Part shown: positions 9,236 through 16,774 of the stretch, piece after piece
How positions within the stretch are numbered: position 1 is the first letter of the stretch
How the letters are laid out: every line of letters starts with the position of its first letter
Assembly (NCBI GenBank): GCA_016789175.1
Contig: JAEURK010000272.1
Location: 1-39,192 of the forward strand
Direction of reading: 5' to 3'
Source of the DNA: Anaerolineales bacterium
GTDB lineage: Bacteria; Chloroflexota; Anaerolineae; Anaerolineales; UBA6663
Length of the DNA stretch: 39,192 nucleotides
The notes under the pieces: generated by a model
Told to the model about the DNA's origin: nothing
The model's database searches: none
The model's input: only the letters and a program-made list of their open reading frames with translations
Program-made: the position numbers and the translations under genes

Positions 9236-11071
9236 ATGCCCCACCCGCGAGTACGAGCCAATCACGACGAACTCAGCCAGATCGCCCGCCAATTCGAGAC
9301 CGAGCGCGCCGCGGTCCAGAAGACGACCACGTCGCTGCAACGCGCCATGGAAACCCTGGAGAGCGGCGACTGGATCGGAAAGTCGGCCAAGGCCTTCTAC
9401 AGCGAGATGAATAGTTCTGTCCTGCCGGCCATGAAGCGGCTTGAGCGCGCTTTGGATAAGGCCAGTCGGACGATCGGTCGGGTTGGACAGATCATGCGCG
9501 GCGCTGAAGGCGAGGCCGCCCAGGTGCTCGACGGCTCCGAAGTCGGCGAGGGCGGTTCCGGTGGGGGCGGCGCAGGTGTTGGCGGCGGGGCCGGCGGCGC
9601 CGGCGGTGGTTCAGGAAGCGGCGCCGGTGGCGGCTCGGGCGGCAGCGCTGGTGACGGCGCCGGCGGTGGTTCAGGAAGCGGCGCTGGTGGTGGCTCGGGC
9701 GGTGGCTCAGAAAGCGGCTCCGGTGGCGGCGCCGGTGATGGGGCTGGTGGCGGTGCTGGCAATGGTGCGGGCGGCTCAGGCGGCAGCAGCATGGACGACC
9801 TGGCCGGACAGCTGGCTGAGGCTGTCAATGAGAACGTGTTGGGCCAGCTGGGTGGCGTAATCGACAACATCGGCGATCTGGTCGGAGATCTGACTGGTGA
9901 GGGCGGTGGTGGAGCCGGTGGTGATGCCGGTGGCGAAGGTGGCGATGCCGGCGGTGAAGGCGGCGGCGAGGGCGGCTCTGATCTGCCTTCCGACAGCGAA
10001 GTCGCCGATCAGGTCGATGACCTGGGCGGTGACATCCTCAACGGCAACACCGGCGCGTCGATCGACGCGCCCGGCCTGACCGATCAGCTCGGCGACCTGG
10101 GCGGCGACATCCTGGAGGGTGGCGACTCGGGCGACGGCGGCTCCTTCAGCGGCGCCGAGGGCAGCGCCTCGATCGGTGGCGGTGGCGGGCGCGCCAACAT
10201 TTTCGATGAGGTCGAGCGCCTCGTGAACGAGGGCGACTATTCCTCCGAGAACGGCAATACCGGCGGTGGCGGTGGCGGCTCCTCGGGTGGCGGTGGTGGT
10301 GGCGGCGGTGAAGCTCCGCTGGCTCCAGCGCCGTTGGATGAATCGCTCTTTGAGCCGCCCACCTCGGGTGGTGGCGGCGGCGGTGGGGGTGGCGGCGACA
10401 GCGGCTTTGGTGGCGGCGGGTCGTTCGGCGGCGGTGGTGGCGGCGGATCCTTTGGTGGCGGCGCTTCGGCAGCCAGCTACTCATCGTTGATCTCGACCCC
10501 GCCCGGCCAGGTCTTCTCGCAGGCTTATATGCAAGCCTTCCGCGGGATCCAGATCGCCGGCGCCAACAGCCCCGAGCTGCGCTCGGCCCTGATCGAGCTC
10601 GCGCGCAACCCGACCGGGGCTGCGCTCGAGGGTGTGCTGGCCAAGATCGCGGCCCTGCGGGGTGTGCCGCTCAGCGACATCAAGGCCGGTTACGAGAAGT
10701 TCATGCAGGTCCAGGCCGAGGCGACGGCCACGGCGGCCGCCAATGGCGAGCCCCCGCCGCCTTCGCTGGCTGAAGTCTTCAATTCCGAGTACATCGGCTC
10801 GACCAACCAGCTGCGGTTCGGCAAGGTCGTGGGTGACGTATACGGGATTGACCCGGTCTTTGGAGCGCTCCTCAACCCGACCGGCGGCATGACCGACGGC
10901 GGCACGGTGCCTGGCCCGGAAACGGCGTCGGCATATAATGAGGTATTCTCGGACGCGGCGGACTACCTGGCTGATTATCACCGCACCGGGCCGGGCGAGT
11001 CGTACCTCGGAGGAGGCGGACAGAGCGGCCTCGGGTTCTGGGCGTCCGAATTGAGCAGTGGAGCCCGTTAG
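9236..11071 (+). CDS. WXG100-like protein with long Gly-rich repeat tail and unknown C-terminal domain
   Basis: 611 aa, no signal peptide. Residues 1-100 look like an ESAT-6/WXG100 helical hairpin: two helices joined by a turn with W46-I-G48 (LESGDWIGKSAKAFYSEM), the hallmark WxG. Proteins of this class are substrates or partners of EssC/EccC secretion motors, and such a motor lies in this window. Unlike the usual 100-residue WXG100, this one continues into low-complexity Gly/Ser/Asp sequence (about 103-410). That part contains a short helical insert (about 180-220) and twice DQ-x2-DLGGDIL (from 258 and 283). Residues about 411-611 form a non-repetitive domain I do not recognise, with LNPTGGMTDGG and DYHRTGPGESYLGGG; it could be an effector. 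The start has AGGAG 8 bases upstream. A small hairpin (9184-9190 with 9201-9207) lies in the 135-base leader. Confidence 0.82.
   Translation: MPHPRVRANHDELSQIARQFETERAAVQKTTTSLQRAMETLESGDWIGKSAKAFYSEMNSSVLPAMKRLERALDKASRTIGRVGQIMRGAEGEAAQVLDGSEVGEGGSGGGGAGVGGGAGGAGGGSGSGAGGGSGGSAGDGAGGGSGSGAGGGSGGGSESGSGGGAGDGAGGGAGNGAGGSGGSSMDDLAGQLAEAVNENVLGQLGGVIDNIGDLVGDLTGEGGGGAGGDAGGEGGDAGGEGGGEGGSDLPSDSEVADQVDDLGGDILNGNTGASIDAPGLTDQLGDLGGDILEGGDSGDGGSFSGAEGSASIGGGGGRANIFDEVERLVNEGDYSSENGNTGGGGGGSSGGGGGGGGEAPLAPAPLDESLFEPPTSGGGGGGGGGGDSGFGGGGSFGGGGGGGSFGGGASAASYSSLISTPPGQVFSQAYMQAFRGIQIAGANSPELRSALIELARNPTGAALEGVLAKIAALRGVPLSDIKAGYEKFMQVQAEATATAAANGEPPPPSLAEVFNSEYIGSTNQLRFGKVVGDVYGIDPVFGALLNPTGGMTDGGTVPGPETASAYNEVFSDAADYLADYHRTGPGESYLGGGGQSGLGFWASELSSGAR
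9601..9720 (+). repeat. 60-bp tandem repeat coding for Gly-rich tail
   Basis: Two 60-bp units, 9601-9660 and 9661-9720, start with the same 23 bases and then diverge mainly at third positions. Each encodes 20 residues of Gly/Ser/Ala/Asp sequence. The flanking DNA holds further degenerate GGNGGT-type repeats. In-frame unit number changes are likely between strains. Confidence 0.7.
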
Positions 11072-11102
11072 ACTCTGGTTGGTGCGCGGGGTTGAGACCT
11101 CA

Positions 11103-11149
11103 ACGGCAGGAACCAGACCGGGGACTGAAATGGCCCCGGTTCTTGCCGT
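11103..11149 (+). other. Intercistronic stem-loop after the WXG gene
   Basis: ACGGCAGGAACC (from 11103) pairs with GGTTCTTGCCGT (to 11149) with one G-U pair; an inner GGGG/CCCC helix can extend it. It lies 32 bases after the WXG gene stop and about 70 bases before the next ATG. It may stabilise the WXG part of the mRNA or act as a partial terminator. No U-tract follows. Confidence 0.55.
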
Positions 11150-11220
11150 TAATGATGTGAGACCGGGTTCCATCGCCGGTCAGCTCGTTCTGTGAGAGTT
11201 GCAGGAGACGTTTGACGCCG

Positions 11221-13239
11221 ATGAAACGCTTACTTCGGTTTGGCATGCTCCTCGTCCTGGCGTTGTCGTGGGCCCTCGGGATGCGTGGCGCCGGCCCCCT
11301 TGCGCCACCATCCGCCGCGGCGCAGGGCGGGCGCGTCTTCTACATATCCAGCGTCGATTCCAGCAAGTTCCCGCGGGTGAGCTTTCAGCTGCGCGTGGTG
11401 GACGGGCAGGCGAATCGCGTTGCGACCGGGTTGACCGACAAGGACATCGCCATCTACGAGAACGGCGTCCAGCAGACCGGGGTGACCGTGGCTGCCCAGA
11501 ACACCGGAACCGTCATCTTCGCCTTCCTGGTCGACCAGGGACGGCTGCACAACTATCAAACCTTCGGCAACCAAAATGCTGGTCTCTTGCAGGCCGTGAG
11601 CGACCTGGTCAATGGCGGCGTGTTCCAGCCCGGGGACCAGATCATGCTGGCGGTCCAGAGTAACTTCAACTCCAGCAATCAGACCGTCACGGTCTTTGGG
11701 CCCGATGGCGACGGCCAGAAGTTCATCAACCAGATCAACAGCAGCAACGTGTTCTCGCGCCGCAGCACCGGCAACACCAAAGGGCTCGAGGGCGTCGACG
11801 CCACGTTGCAGCAACTCAAGCAGCTCATCTCGCCGGCCGGCAGTCAAACGGGTGCCCTGATCTTGATCAGCCGTTACGTCGAAGACCCGCAAAGCCAGAC
11901 GGCTGTGACGGCGGCGACGCGCCTGGCGCAGGACGCGACCGCGGCCAACATCCTGATCTACGCACTCCAAACGGACAAGAGCACCAACGCCAGCGTCACG
12001 GCACCGCTGCAGACCCTGGCGCAGACGAGCGGCGGCCTCCACACCCAATCCAACAACAACGACGTCGCGCTCAACGCGCAGACGATTTATCAGGATATCG
12101 CGTCGCAGCGCCAGTTCTACACGGTCGAGTACGACAGTTCAACCGGCAAGGATGCGCAGCGCACGATCACGATCAACTCCGCCAACCCGGTGCCGGGGAT
12201 CACGCCCGGCACGTACGAGATCAAACTGGAAGCGCCGGCGGTTGAGATCCAGGCGCCGCTGCCTGGCTCCACCGTAACCCGCAATCCGCTCTCGAACGGC
12301 GGCTACGACCGCAACACGGTCGACGTGATCGCTGAGGTGACCTTCCCCGACCAAAAGACCCGCGACCTGGTGTCGGCTGAGCTGGTCGTCAACGGCGAGC
12401 CGCAGGGCGCCGAGCCGCTTGGCCCGGGGACGAACGAGATCCGGCTCAGGGCTGATTTGAGCGACATCACGACGATCGGCACCAACCAGCTCAACCTGGA
12501 GGTGCGCGTGGTCGACGCGCTCGGGTTTGAGGCCAGCGCGTCCAACACAGTCGTGGTCGACGTCGTAGCATTGCCGACACCCGAGCCGACTCCGGTGCCC
12601 GGCCCAGACACGCCGATGATTGCGTTGGCCGGCCTGGTTGCCTGTGCGATCGTGTTCCTGGCGATCGCGGTCTTCGGCCTGACCGGATACACGATCTTCC
12701 GGCCGCGTGCGGCGACGCCGTCGTCATCCGGCGGCTCGCGGCCGAGCGGGGCGGCATCGTCGGAGATGCAGGCCACTCTGATCGGCGGCGTCGCCTATCA
12801 GGACAAGGTCCTGGCGACCCTGACCGTGATCGAAGGCCCCAAGGGCCTGGTCGGCGAAGCGATCCGCGTGATCAAGCCTACGACCGTAATCGGGCGCAAC
12901 CCGACCCGGTGCGACGTCACGTTCTACGCCGAGGAGGAGAGCTCCGTCAGCCGCACGCACGCGACTCTGCAAAAGGACGGCGATTCCTTCAAGCTGACCG
13001 ATAACGGCTCAAGCAGCGGTACGCGCCTGAATGGGCGCCAGATCCGGCCGAACGACCCCGTGATCTTGCAGGCCGGCGACGAGATCGTGTTCGGCGATCT
13101 GGCCCGGCGCGGCGTCAAGCTGCGTTTTGACCCGGCCTCGGCCAAGAACCGGGCGGCCAAGCACTCCGGCAGCGCCGATGATCGCACCATGATCATGGAC
13201 TCGCCCGAAGACGACAAGTTCGACAAGTACAGCGAGTGA
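11221..13239 (+). CDS. Membrane protein with VWA-like outer domain lacking MIDAS and cytoplasmic FHA domain
   Basis: 672 aa from the ATG at 11221; an upstream in-frame TTG (11212) would add three residues, and AGGAG at 11203-11207 lies close to both. A signal peptide (MKRLLRFGMLLVLALSWALG, Ala-rich to about 34) precedes a VWA-like fold (about 95-310). The MIDAS position reads FLVDQGRL instead of DxSxS, so metal-dependent binding is probably lost. A beta-rich segment (about 330-455), a membrane helix (about 465-490) and an FHA domain (about 550-636) follow: IGRNPTRCD, SRTHA (577-581), GSSSGTRLNG. The layout matches the protein at 6791-9100, so the two may form a heteromeric complex with one metal-binding and one degenerate partner. 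It sits between the WXG and PP2C genes. Confidence 0.88.
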   Translation: MKRLLRFGMLLVLALSWALGMRGAGPLAPPSAAAQGGRVFYISSVDSSKFPRVSFQLRVVDGQANRVATGLTDKDIAIYENGVQQTGVTVAAQNTGTVIFAFLVDQGRLHNYQTFGNQNAGLLQAVSDLVNGGVFQPGDQIMLAVQSNFNSSNQTVTVFGPDGDGQKFINQINSSNVFSRRSTGNTKGLEGVDATLQQLKQLISPAGSQTGALILISRYVEDPQSQTAVTAATRLAQDATAANILIYALQTDKSTNASVTAPLQTLAQTSGGLHTQSNNNDVALNAQTIYQDIASQRQFYTVEYDSSTGKDAQRTITINSANPVPGITPGTYEIKLEAPAVEIQAPLPGSTVTRNPLSNGGYDRNTVDVIAEVTFPDQKTRDLVSAELVVNGEPQGAEPLGPGTNEIRLRADLSDITTIGTNQLNLEVRVVDALGFEASASNTVVVDVVALPTPEPTPVPGPDTPMIALAGLVACAIVFLAIAVFGLTGYTIFRPRAATPSSSGGSRPSGAASSEMQATLIGGVAYQDKVLATLTVIEGPKGLVGEAIRVIKPTTVIGRNPTRCDVTFYAEEESSVSRTHATLQKDGDSFKLTDNGSSSGTRLNGRQIRPNDPVILQAGDEIVFGDLARRGVKLRFDPASAKNRAAKHSGSADDRTMIMDSPEDDKFDKYSE

Positions 13240-13263
13240 CGCTGAGCGTTTACAGGCAGACCT

Positions 13264-15357
13264 GTGGCAGTCAAAGGCACGATCGCCCTCGGTAGCGATA
13301 CTAATGTCGGTGGGCGCCGGTACAACGAAGACCGGTGCGCCGAAGCCCGATTCTCGACCCGGGGTGGGCTCGAGCTATCGGTGGCGGTCGTCTGTGACGG
13401 CGTCGGCGGAGCCGAACGCGGCGAGCGTGCGGCGCAGCTGGCGATCGACGCCCTGCTCGAAGCGCTCAAGCTGAGCGACGAGACCGACGTGCCGAAGCTG
13501 CTGACGGCCACGGTGCGCACCGCCAACGCCGCGGTCATGGCCGAATCGCGGCGCCTCGACGAAGGCGAGCAGATGGCCTGCACCCTCGCGTTGGCCGTGA
13601 TCGTCAACGGCGAGACGCTGTTCGTCGCCAACGTCGGCGACAGCCGCATTTACCTCGCGCGCGACGGCCAGTTGCAGCAAGTCACACGCGATCACACCTT
13701 CGAGAACGTCATGGTCTGGCTGGGCAAGCTCAGCCCTGAGGCCGCCGCCAATAACCCGGACGCCAACAAGGTTATGCGCGTGCTGGGCACCAAGGAAAAC
13801 CTCCAGGTCGACCAGGGCATGTACCTGACCACGGTCGACTACGGCGAGGCCAATCGCATCGGCCGACAGGGCCTGACGCTGCGAGCGGGCGACTCGGTGA
13901 TCGTGTGCTCCGACGGTTTGATCAAGTCGGCGCCGTCGACCGGCCAGCGCCTCGTGGCGGACGGCGAAATCGTAACGCTGCTCTCGACCTATGAAGGCCA
14001 ATCCGCCGCCCGCGCCATCATGGGGAAGGCGTTGGGCCGCATCCCGGTCGGCGATGCGGTCGACAACATCAGCCTGGCCCTGATGCAGACCGAGGACCCG
14101 AAGCGAGCGGCCAATTTCGCGGCCGCCCAGCGAAAGGTCGAAAGCGCGCAACGTCGGCGTATGGTCGTGGTCGCGGCCGGCGTCGGTGTGCCCCTGATCG
14201 GCATCGTCCTGGTGCTGATGGGCGCGCTCGGCTGGTTGTTCGTAGTCAATCGGCAGCAGAGCGCGGCTACCGCGACCCGCCTGGCGCAGGTCACGCAGAT
14301 CGCGCTGGCCGAGACGATGACGGTGGCGGCCTATACGCCGACCCCGACCGACATCCCGCCCACGCCGACTCCGCGCCCGACGGCGATCCCGACCCTGGCA
14401 CCCGGTGAGTTGGGCAAGCTGTTCAGCCCGGCCGACCTGGTTCAGGTCGTGACGTCGGACGGCAAGATCATGTCGGCGCCGGAGGGCGAGACCCGCTTCC
14501 TGGCGATCAACCATACCGGCGCGGCCCAGAACGGCGAGATCTACGCCAAGGGCGGCTCGCAGCTCCAACTCCGCAGCGCGGCCACCGACGGCGCTGACCT
14601 GCGCCTGTTGAACGGCAGTTCGATCGTGGTCCGCAGCGGGCCCTATCCGCTGGTGGATATCGACATCGGCACCACGGCCGCCGCTGTCCGCGTTGCCAGC
14701 GGCTGCATGGCCGTGACGTACCTCGAACCCACGTCGGCGGTGATCGAGTGCCTCGACGGCACCTGCGACTTCAGCACGCAATACGGCTCCGACTTCGTGG
14801 CGCTGCCGGCCGGGCAGTGGGTGCGAATCGACACGCAAAGCCTCGAGGTCGCCGGGCCTAACGTCATTCAGGCGGCCGACGCCTATCGGGCGTATTACGA
14901 CCTGCTGCAGGGCTTTTCGTCAGGGATCAAGGCCCGCGAGGCCTGCAACGTCCCGGCGCCGACCGCTACGCCGACGCGCACCCTGCGCCCCACCAGCACG
15001 CCGTTGGCGCCCACCGTGACCTCGGCCGCCGTCAATACCAGCAGCAGCGTCAGCACCGGCCCGGGCGGCGGTGGCTCCCAACCGGCCACGGCGACGCGGC
15101 CAACTTCGACGCTGACTCCGCGGCCGCCGACCAGCACCACCAGGCCAACGAACACGCCAGTGCCGACGTCGACGCAGACCAATGAGCCTACGTTGACTCC
15201 CACACCGGTGACGCCCTCCGCGACGCCGGTGACGCCGTCCGCGACGCCGGTCACGCCGTCCGCGACGCCGGTCACGCCGTCGGCGACGCCCGAGACGCCG
15301 ACTCTCACACCGGAGCCTCCGACAAATACGCCGGTTCCTCCATCCCCAACGCCTTGA
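13264..15357 (+). CDS. PP2C-type Ser/Thr phosphatase with membrane helix and FecR-like outer domain
   Basis: 697 aa, GTG start 24 bases after the preceding stop. Residues 1-275 are a PP2C/PPM phosphatase with the metal-binding and core motifs intact: YNEDR (20-24), VCDGVGG (43-49), NVGDSRIYLARDG (123-135), CSDGL (215-219) and DNIS (267-270). It should reverse phosphorylation by the kinases encoded nearby. A membrane helix (about 300-328) and a Thr/Pro stalk lead to an outer FecR-like domain (about 390-535), with GCMAVTYLEP and LPAGQWVRI. A long Thr/Pro/Ser tail follows, ending in tandem PVTPSAT units. An outer sensor on a PP2C is less common than on a kinase and suggests the phosphatase is also regulated from outside. 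It is the last gene before a strong hairpin. Confidence 0.92.
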   Translation: MAVKGTIALGSDTNVGGRRYNEDRCAEARFSTRGGLELSVAVVCDGVGGAERGERAAQLAIDALLEALKLSDETDVPKLLTATVRTANAAVMAESRRLDEGEQMACTLALAVIVNGETLFVANVGDSRIYLARDGQLQQVTRDHTFENVMVWLGKLSPEAAANNPDANKVMRVLGTKENLQVDQGMYLTTVDYGEANRIGRQGLTLRAGDSVIVCSDGLIKSAPSTGQRLVADGEIVTLLSTYEGQSAARAIMGKALGRIPVGDAVDNISLALMQTEDPKRAANFAAAQRKVESAQRRRMVVVAAGVGVPLIGIVLVLMGALGWLFVVNRQQSAATATRLAQVTQIALAETMTVAAYTPTPTDIPPTPTPRPTAIPTLAPGELGKLFSPADLVQVVTSDGKIMSAPEGETRFLAINHTGAAQNGEIYAKGGSQLQLRSAATDGADLRLLNGSSIVVRSGPYPLVDIDIGTTAAAVRVASGCMAVTYLEPTSAVIECLDGTCDFSTQYGSDFVALPAGQWVRIDTQSLEVAGPNVIQAADAYRAYYDLLQGFSSGIKAREACNVPAPTATPTRTLRPTSTPLAPTVTSAAVNTSSSVSTGPGGGGSQPATATRPTSTLTPRPPTSTTRPTNTPVPTSTQTNEPTLTPTPVTPSATPVTPSATPVTPSATPVTPSATPETPTLTPEPPTNTPVPPSPTP
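15205..15288 (+). repeat. Four 21-bp tandem repeats in the phosphatase tail
   Basis: Units start at 15205, 15226, 15247 and 15268 and encode PVTPSAT four times with only a few base differences. The repeat lengthens an extracytoplasmic Thr/Pro-rich stalk, of a kind usually O-glycosylated or wall-spanning. Confidence 0.9.
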
Positions 15358-15377
15358 CGGCCGTTGGATGCCTGAAT

Positions 15378-15430
15378 TGAGCAAAACAGAGAGGGTCGGG
15401 GCTCAGCCCCGACCCTCTCTGTTTTGCTCA
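15378..15430. terminator. Strong bidirectional terminator hairpin
   Basis: The 26-base arms 15378-15403 and 15405-15430 are perfectly complementary around one central base. In practice the loop would be several bases. The hairpin lies 20 bases after the PP2C stop and 59 bases before the stop of the opposing GlcG-like gene, so it should end both transcripts. The outer stem carries AAAACA/TGTTTT, giving a short U-run on each strand. Confidence 0.85.
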
Positions 15431-15489
15431 TCGTCGCGTCGTTCTCACGTCTGATCGCGACCCCCAGGCCCGCAACCCGGTGCGGCCGC

Positions 15490-15915
15490 TCAGGCCAACA
15501 AGGCCTGCGCGCCGGCCGTCGCCACCTCGTGATCATCTTCGACCGAGCTGCCGCTCACGCCGATCGCGCCCACGATCGCACCGGCCTTGTTCTTGAGGAG
15601 CACGCCGCCCGCGAACGTGATCAGGCCGCCGTTCGAGAACTCGATGTTGAACAGAGGTGCGCCCGGTTGGGCCAGCTTGCCCAGGTCGCCGGTCGGCATG
15701 TTGAAGAACCGGGCGGTCTTGGCCTTCTTGATCGAGATGTCGATGCTGCCCAGGAAGGCTTCATCCATGCGAGCAAAGGCCTTGAGGTTGGCGCCGGCAT
15801 CGACCACGGCGATGTCCATCAAGGTGCCCTGTTCCTCCGCCTTACGGCGAGCGGCCGCGATCACGGCCAGGGCCTGGTCAAGCGTGAGTTCGAGCGAGCT
15901 TTGCGGTGCAGCCAT
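15490..15915 (-). CDS. GlcG/HbpS family protein (DUF336, heme-binding type)
   Basis: 141 aa, the usual length for the GlcG/HbpS family (Pfam Haem_degrading). Typical segments are LTLDQALAVIAAARRKAEEQG at the N-terminus, MDIAVVDAGANLKAFARMDEA, the SIDISIKKAKTARFFNMPT helix, and FAGGVLLKNKAGAIVGAIGVSG near the end. HbpS of Streptomyces binds heme or acts as an accessory sensor; GlcG proteins often sit in glycolate operons. The exact role here is unknown. GGAGG lies just upstream of the ATG. The gene follows the glycosylase-like gene by 51 bases, so the two may be cotranscribed. Nothing links it to the secretion genes on either side. Confidence 0.9.
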   Translation of the reverse strand: MAAPQSSLELTLDQALAVIAAARRKAEEQGTLMDIAVVDAGANLKAFARMDEAFLGSIDISIKKAKTARFFNMPTGDLGKLAQPGAPLFNIEFSNGGLITFAGGVLLKNKAGAIVGAIGVSGSSVEDDHEVATAGAQALLA

Positions 15916-15966
15916 GAGATCCTCCTTCGATCAATGCCATGCGCAAGAGCGCATGGAGGTGTGCCA

Positions 15967-16587
15967 TCATGCCCGATGGTCGCGCACGAGCGCGAGCGCG
16001 GCGGAAATATCCTCGGCGATCATGGCGCGTTTGCTGCGCTCGATAAAGAAGCTGGGTCCAGCCTGCAGATAGGATGGGAAGACGCGTCTTCCCTGGAAGT
16101 GACAGGGATCCTTGCGGATCTTGTAGGTCGCCCCGCGCGGCACGGGAGGCCGTTCGCCCATGCGCCGCGCGATCGTGTTAACGGCCTTGATGGCCACATC
16201 GCCCATGAGCAGATACGCGCGCGCGTTTGGGAACAGCAATAGCTCGCGTTCCAGCAGATGGGAGCAGGCCTCGATCGTGGCAGTCGAGACCCCGACCCCG
16301 GTCTTGGCGCACTTGACCGCCGTTGTCAGATACACGCCCAACGCAACAACGTCGTCGAGGCTATGGACATCGGCGCCGGCATCGTGGAAGGCTTGCACGG
16401 TCGTTCGCGCAAACAGGCCGGGCGGGGTGGTGTAGTAGCCGTCGACGGGGGAGGGGGCCGCGACTTCCGAGATCAGCACGATTTCAACGGCCGCCTGTTC
16501 GAAGGCGCGCTGCGGCACGGAATAGGCCGAGTGCTTGACGTCGGTGCACGGAAACGCCGTGCAATGCACGCAACGGTTCACACGCAT
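15967..16587 (-). CDS. Fe-S uracil-DNA glycosylase superfamily-like protein
   Basis: 206 aa from the ATG at 16587, chosen because GGTGGAG lies 6 bases upstream; a TTG at 16602 would add five residues. The layout fits the UDG superfamily: CVHC near the start (Cys6, Cys9), a first core strand VEIVLISEVAAPSPVDGYY, VKC at Cys93, and Cys108 14 residues later. This CxxC...C-x14-C spacing matches the 4Fe-4S cluster of family 4 glycosylases. The canonical first motif (GEAPG-like) is altered, and the usual HPS motif near the end may be replaced by FPSYLQAGPS. Uracil excision is therefore uncertain; a divergent repair or nucleic-acid-binding role is possible. Confidence 0.75.
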   Translation of the reverse strand: MRVNRCVHCTAFPCTDVKHSAYSVPQRAFEQAAVEIVLISEVAAPSPVDGYYTTPPGLFARTTVQAFHDAGADVHSLDDVVALGVYLTTAVKCAKTGVGVSTATIEACSHLLERELLLFPNARAYLLMGDVAIKAVNTIARRMGERPPVPRGATYKIRKDPCHFQGRRVFPSYLQAGPSFFIERSKRAMIAEDISAALALVRDHRA

Positions 16588-16646
16588 GGGTAGCTCCACC
16601 AATTGCCAGGCGATCGGCGAAACGCGCTTGGAAGCGACGATCTTTA

Positions 16647-16674
16647 ATCATACGGCGGAAACACCGCCTGGCAA
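16647..16674 (-). promoter_or_regulatory. Promoter with dyad in the spacer, upstream of the glycosylase-like gene
   Basis: On the minus strand TTGCCA (16674-16669) and TATGAT (16652-16647) are 16 bases apart. The spacer contains GGCGGtgtttCCGCC (16654-16668), a 5-bp dyad that could be a repressor site. The start codon lies 60 bases downstream of the -10. Confidence 0.55.
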
Positions 16675-16711
16675 GGTTGATCCCTTGTGGGTCGACTTCA
16701 TCGAGTTGGGT

Positions 16712-16766
16712 GGTGAGGAAACGCAAAGAGGCCGGGCAGCGCCCGGCCTCTTTGCGTTTCCTCACC
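16712..16766 (-). terminator. 26-bp stem hairpin after the Ubl-FHA gene
   Basis: The arms 16712-16737 and 16741-16766 are a perfect 26-bp inverted repeat with a 3-base loop (AGC). It begins 8 bases beyond the stop of the FHA gene and separates it from the glycosylase-like gene, which has its own promoter. No U-tract follows. Confidence 0.8.
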
Positions 16767-16774
16767 CCTGTGTC

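Noticed and set aside
9540..10470. Short repeats that could look like a CRISPR or VNTR locus
   Set aside because: The repeats are in frame, encode Gly-rich protein, and have no constant repeat/unique spacer alternation.
10934..10939. TATAAT inside the WXG gene, as a promoter for the second VWA-FHA gene
   Set aside because: No acceptable -35 at 16-18 bases upstream, and the hexamer is explained by coding sequence.
15490..16587. GlcG/HbpS-like and glycosylase-like genes as parts of the secretion system
   Set aside because: They are fenced by strong hairpins and have their own promoter; no family knowledge links them to WXG secretion.
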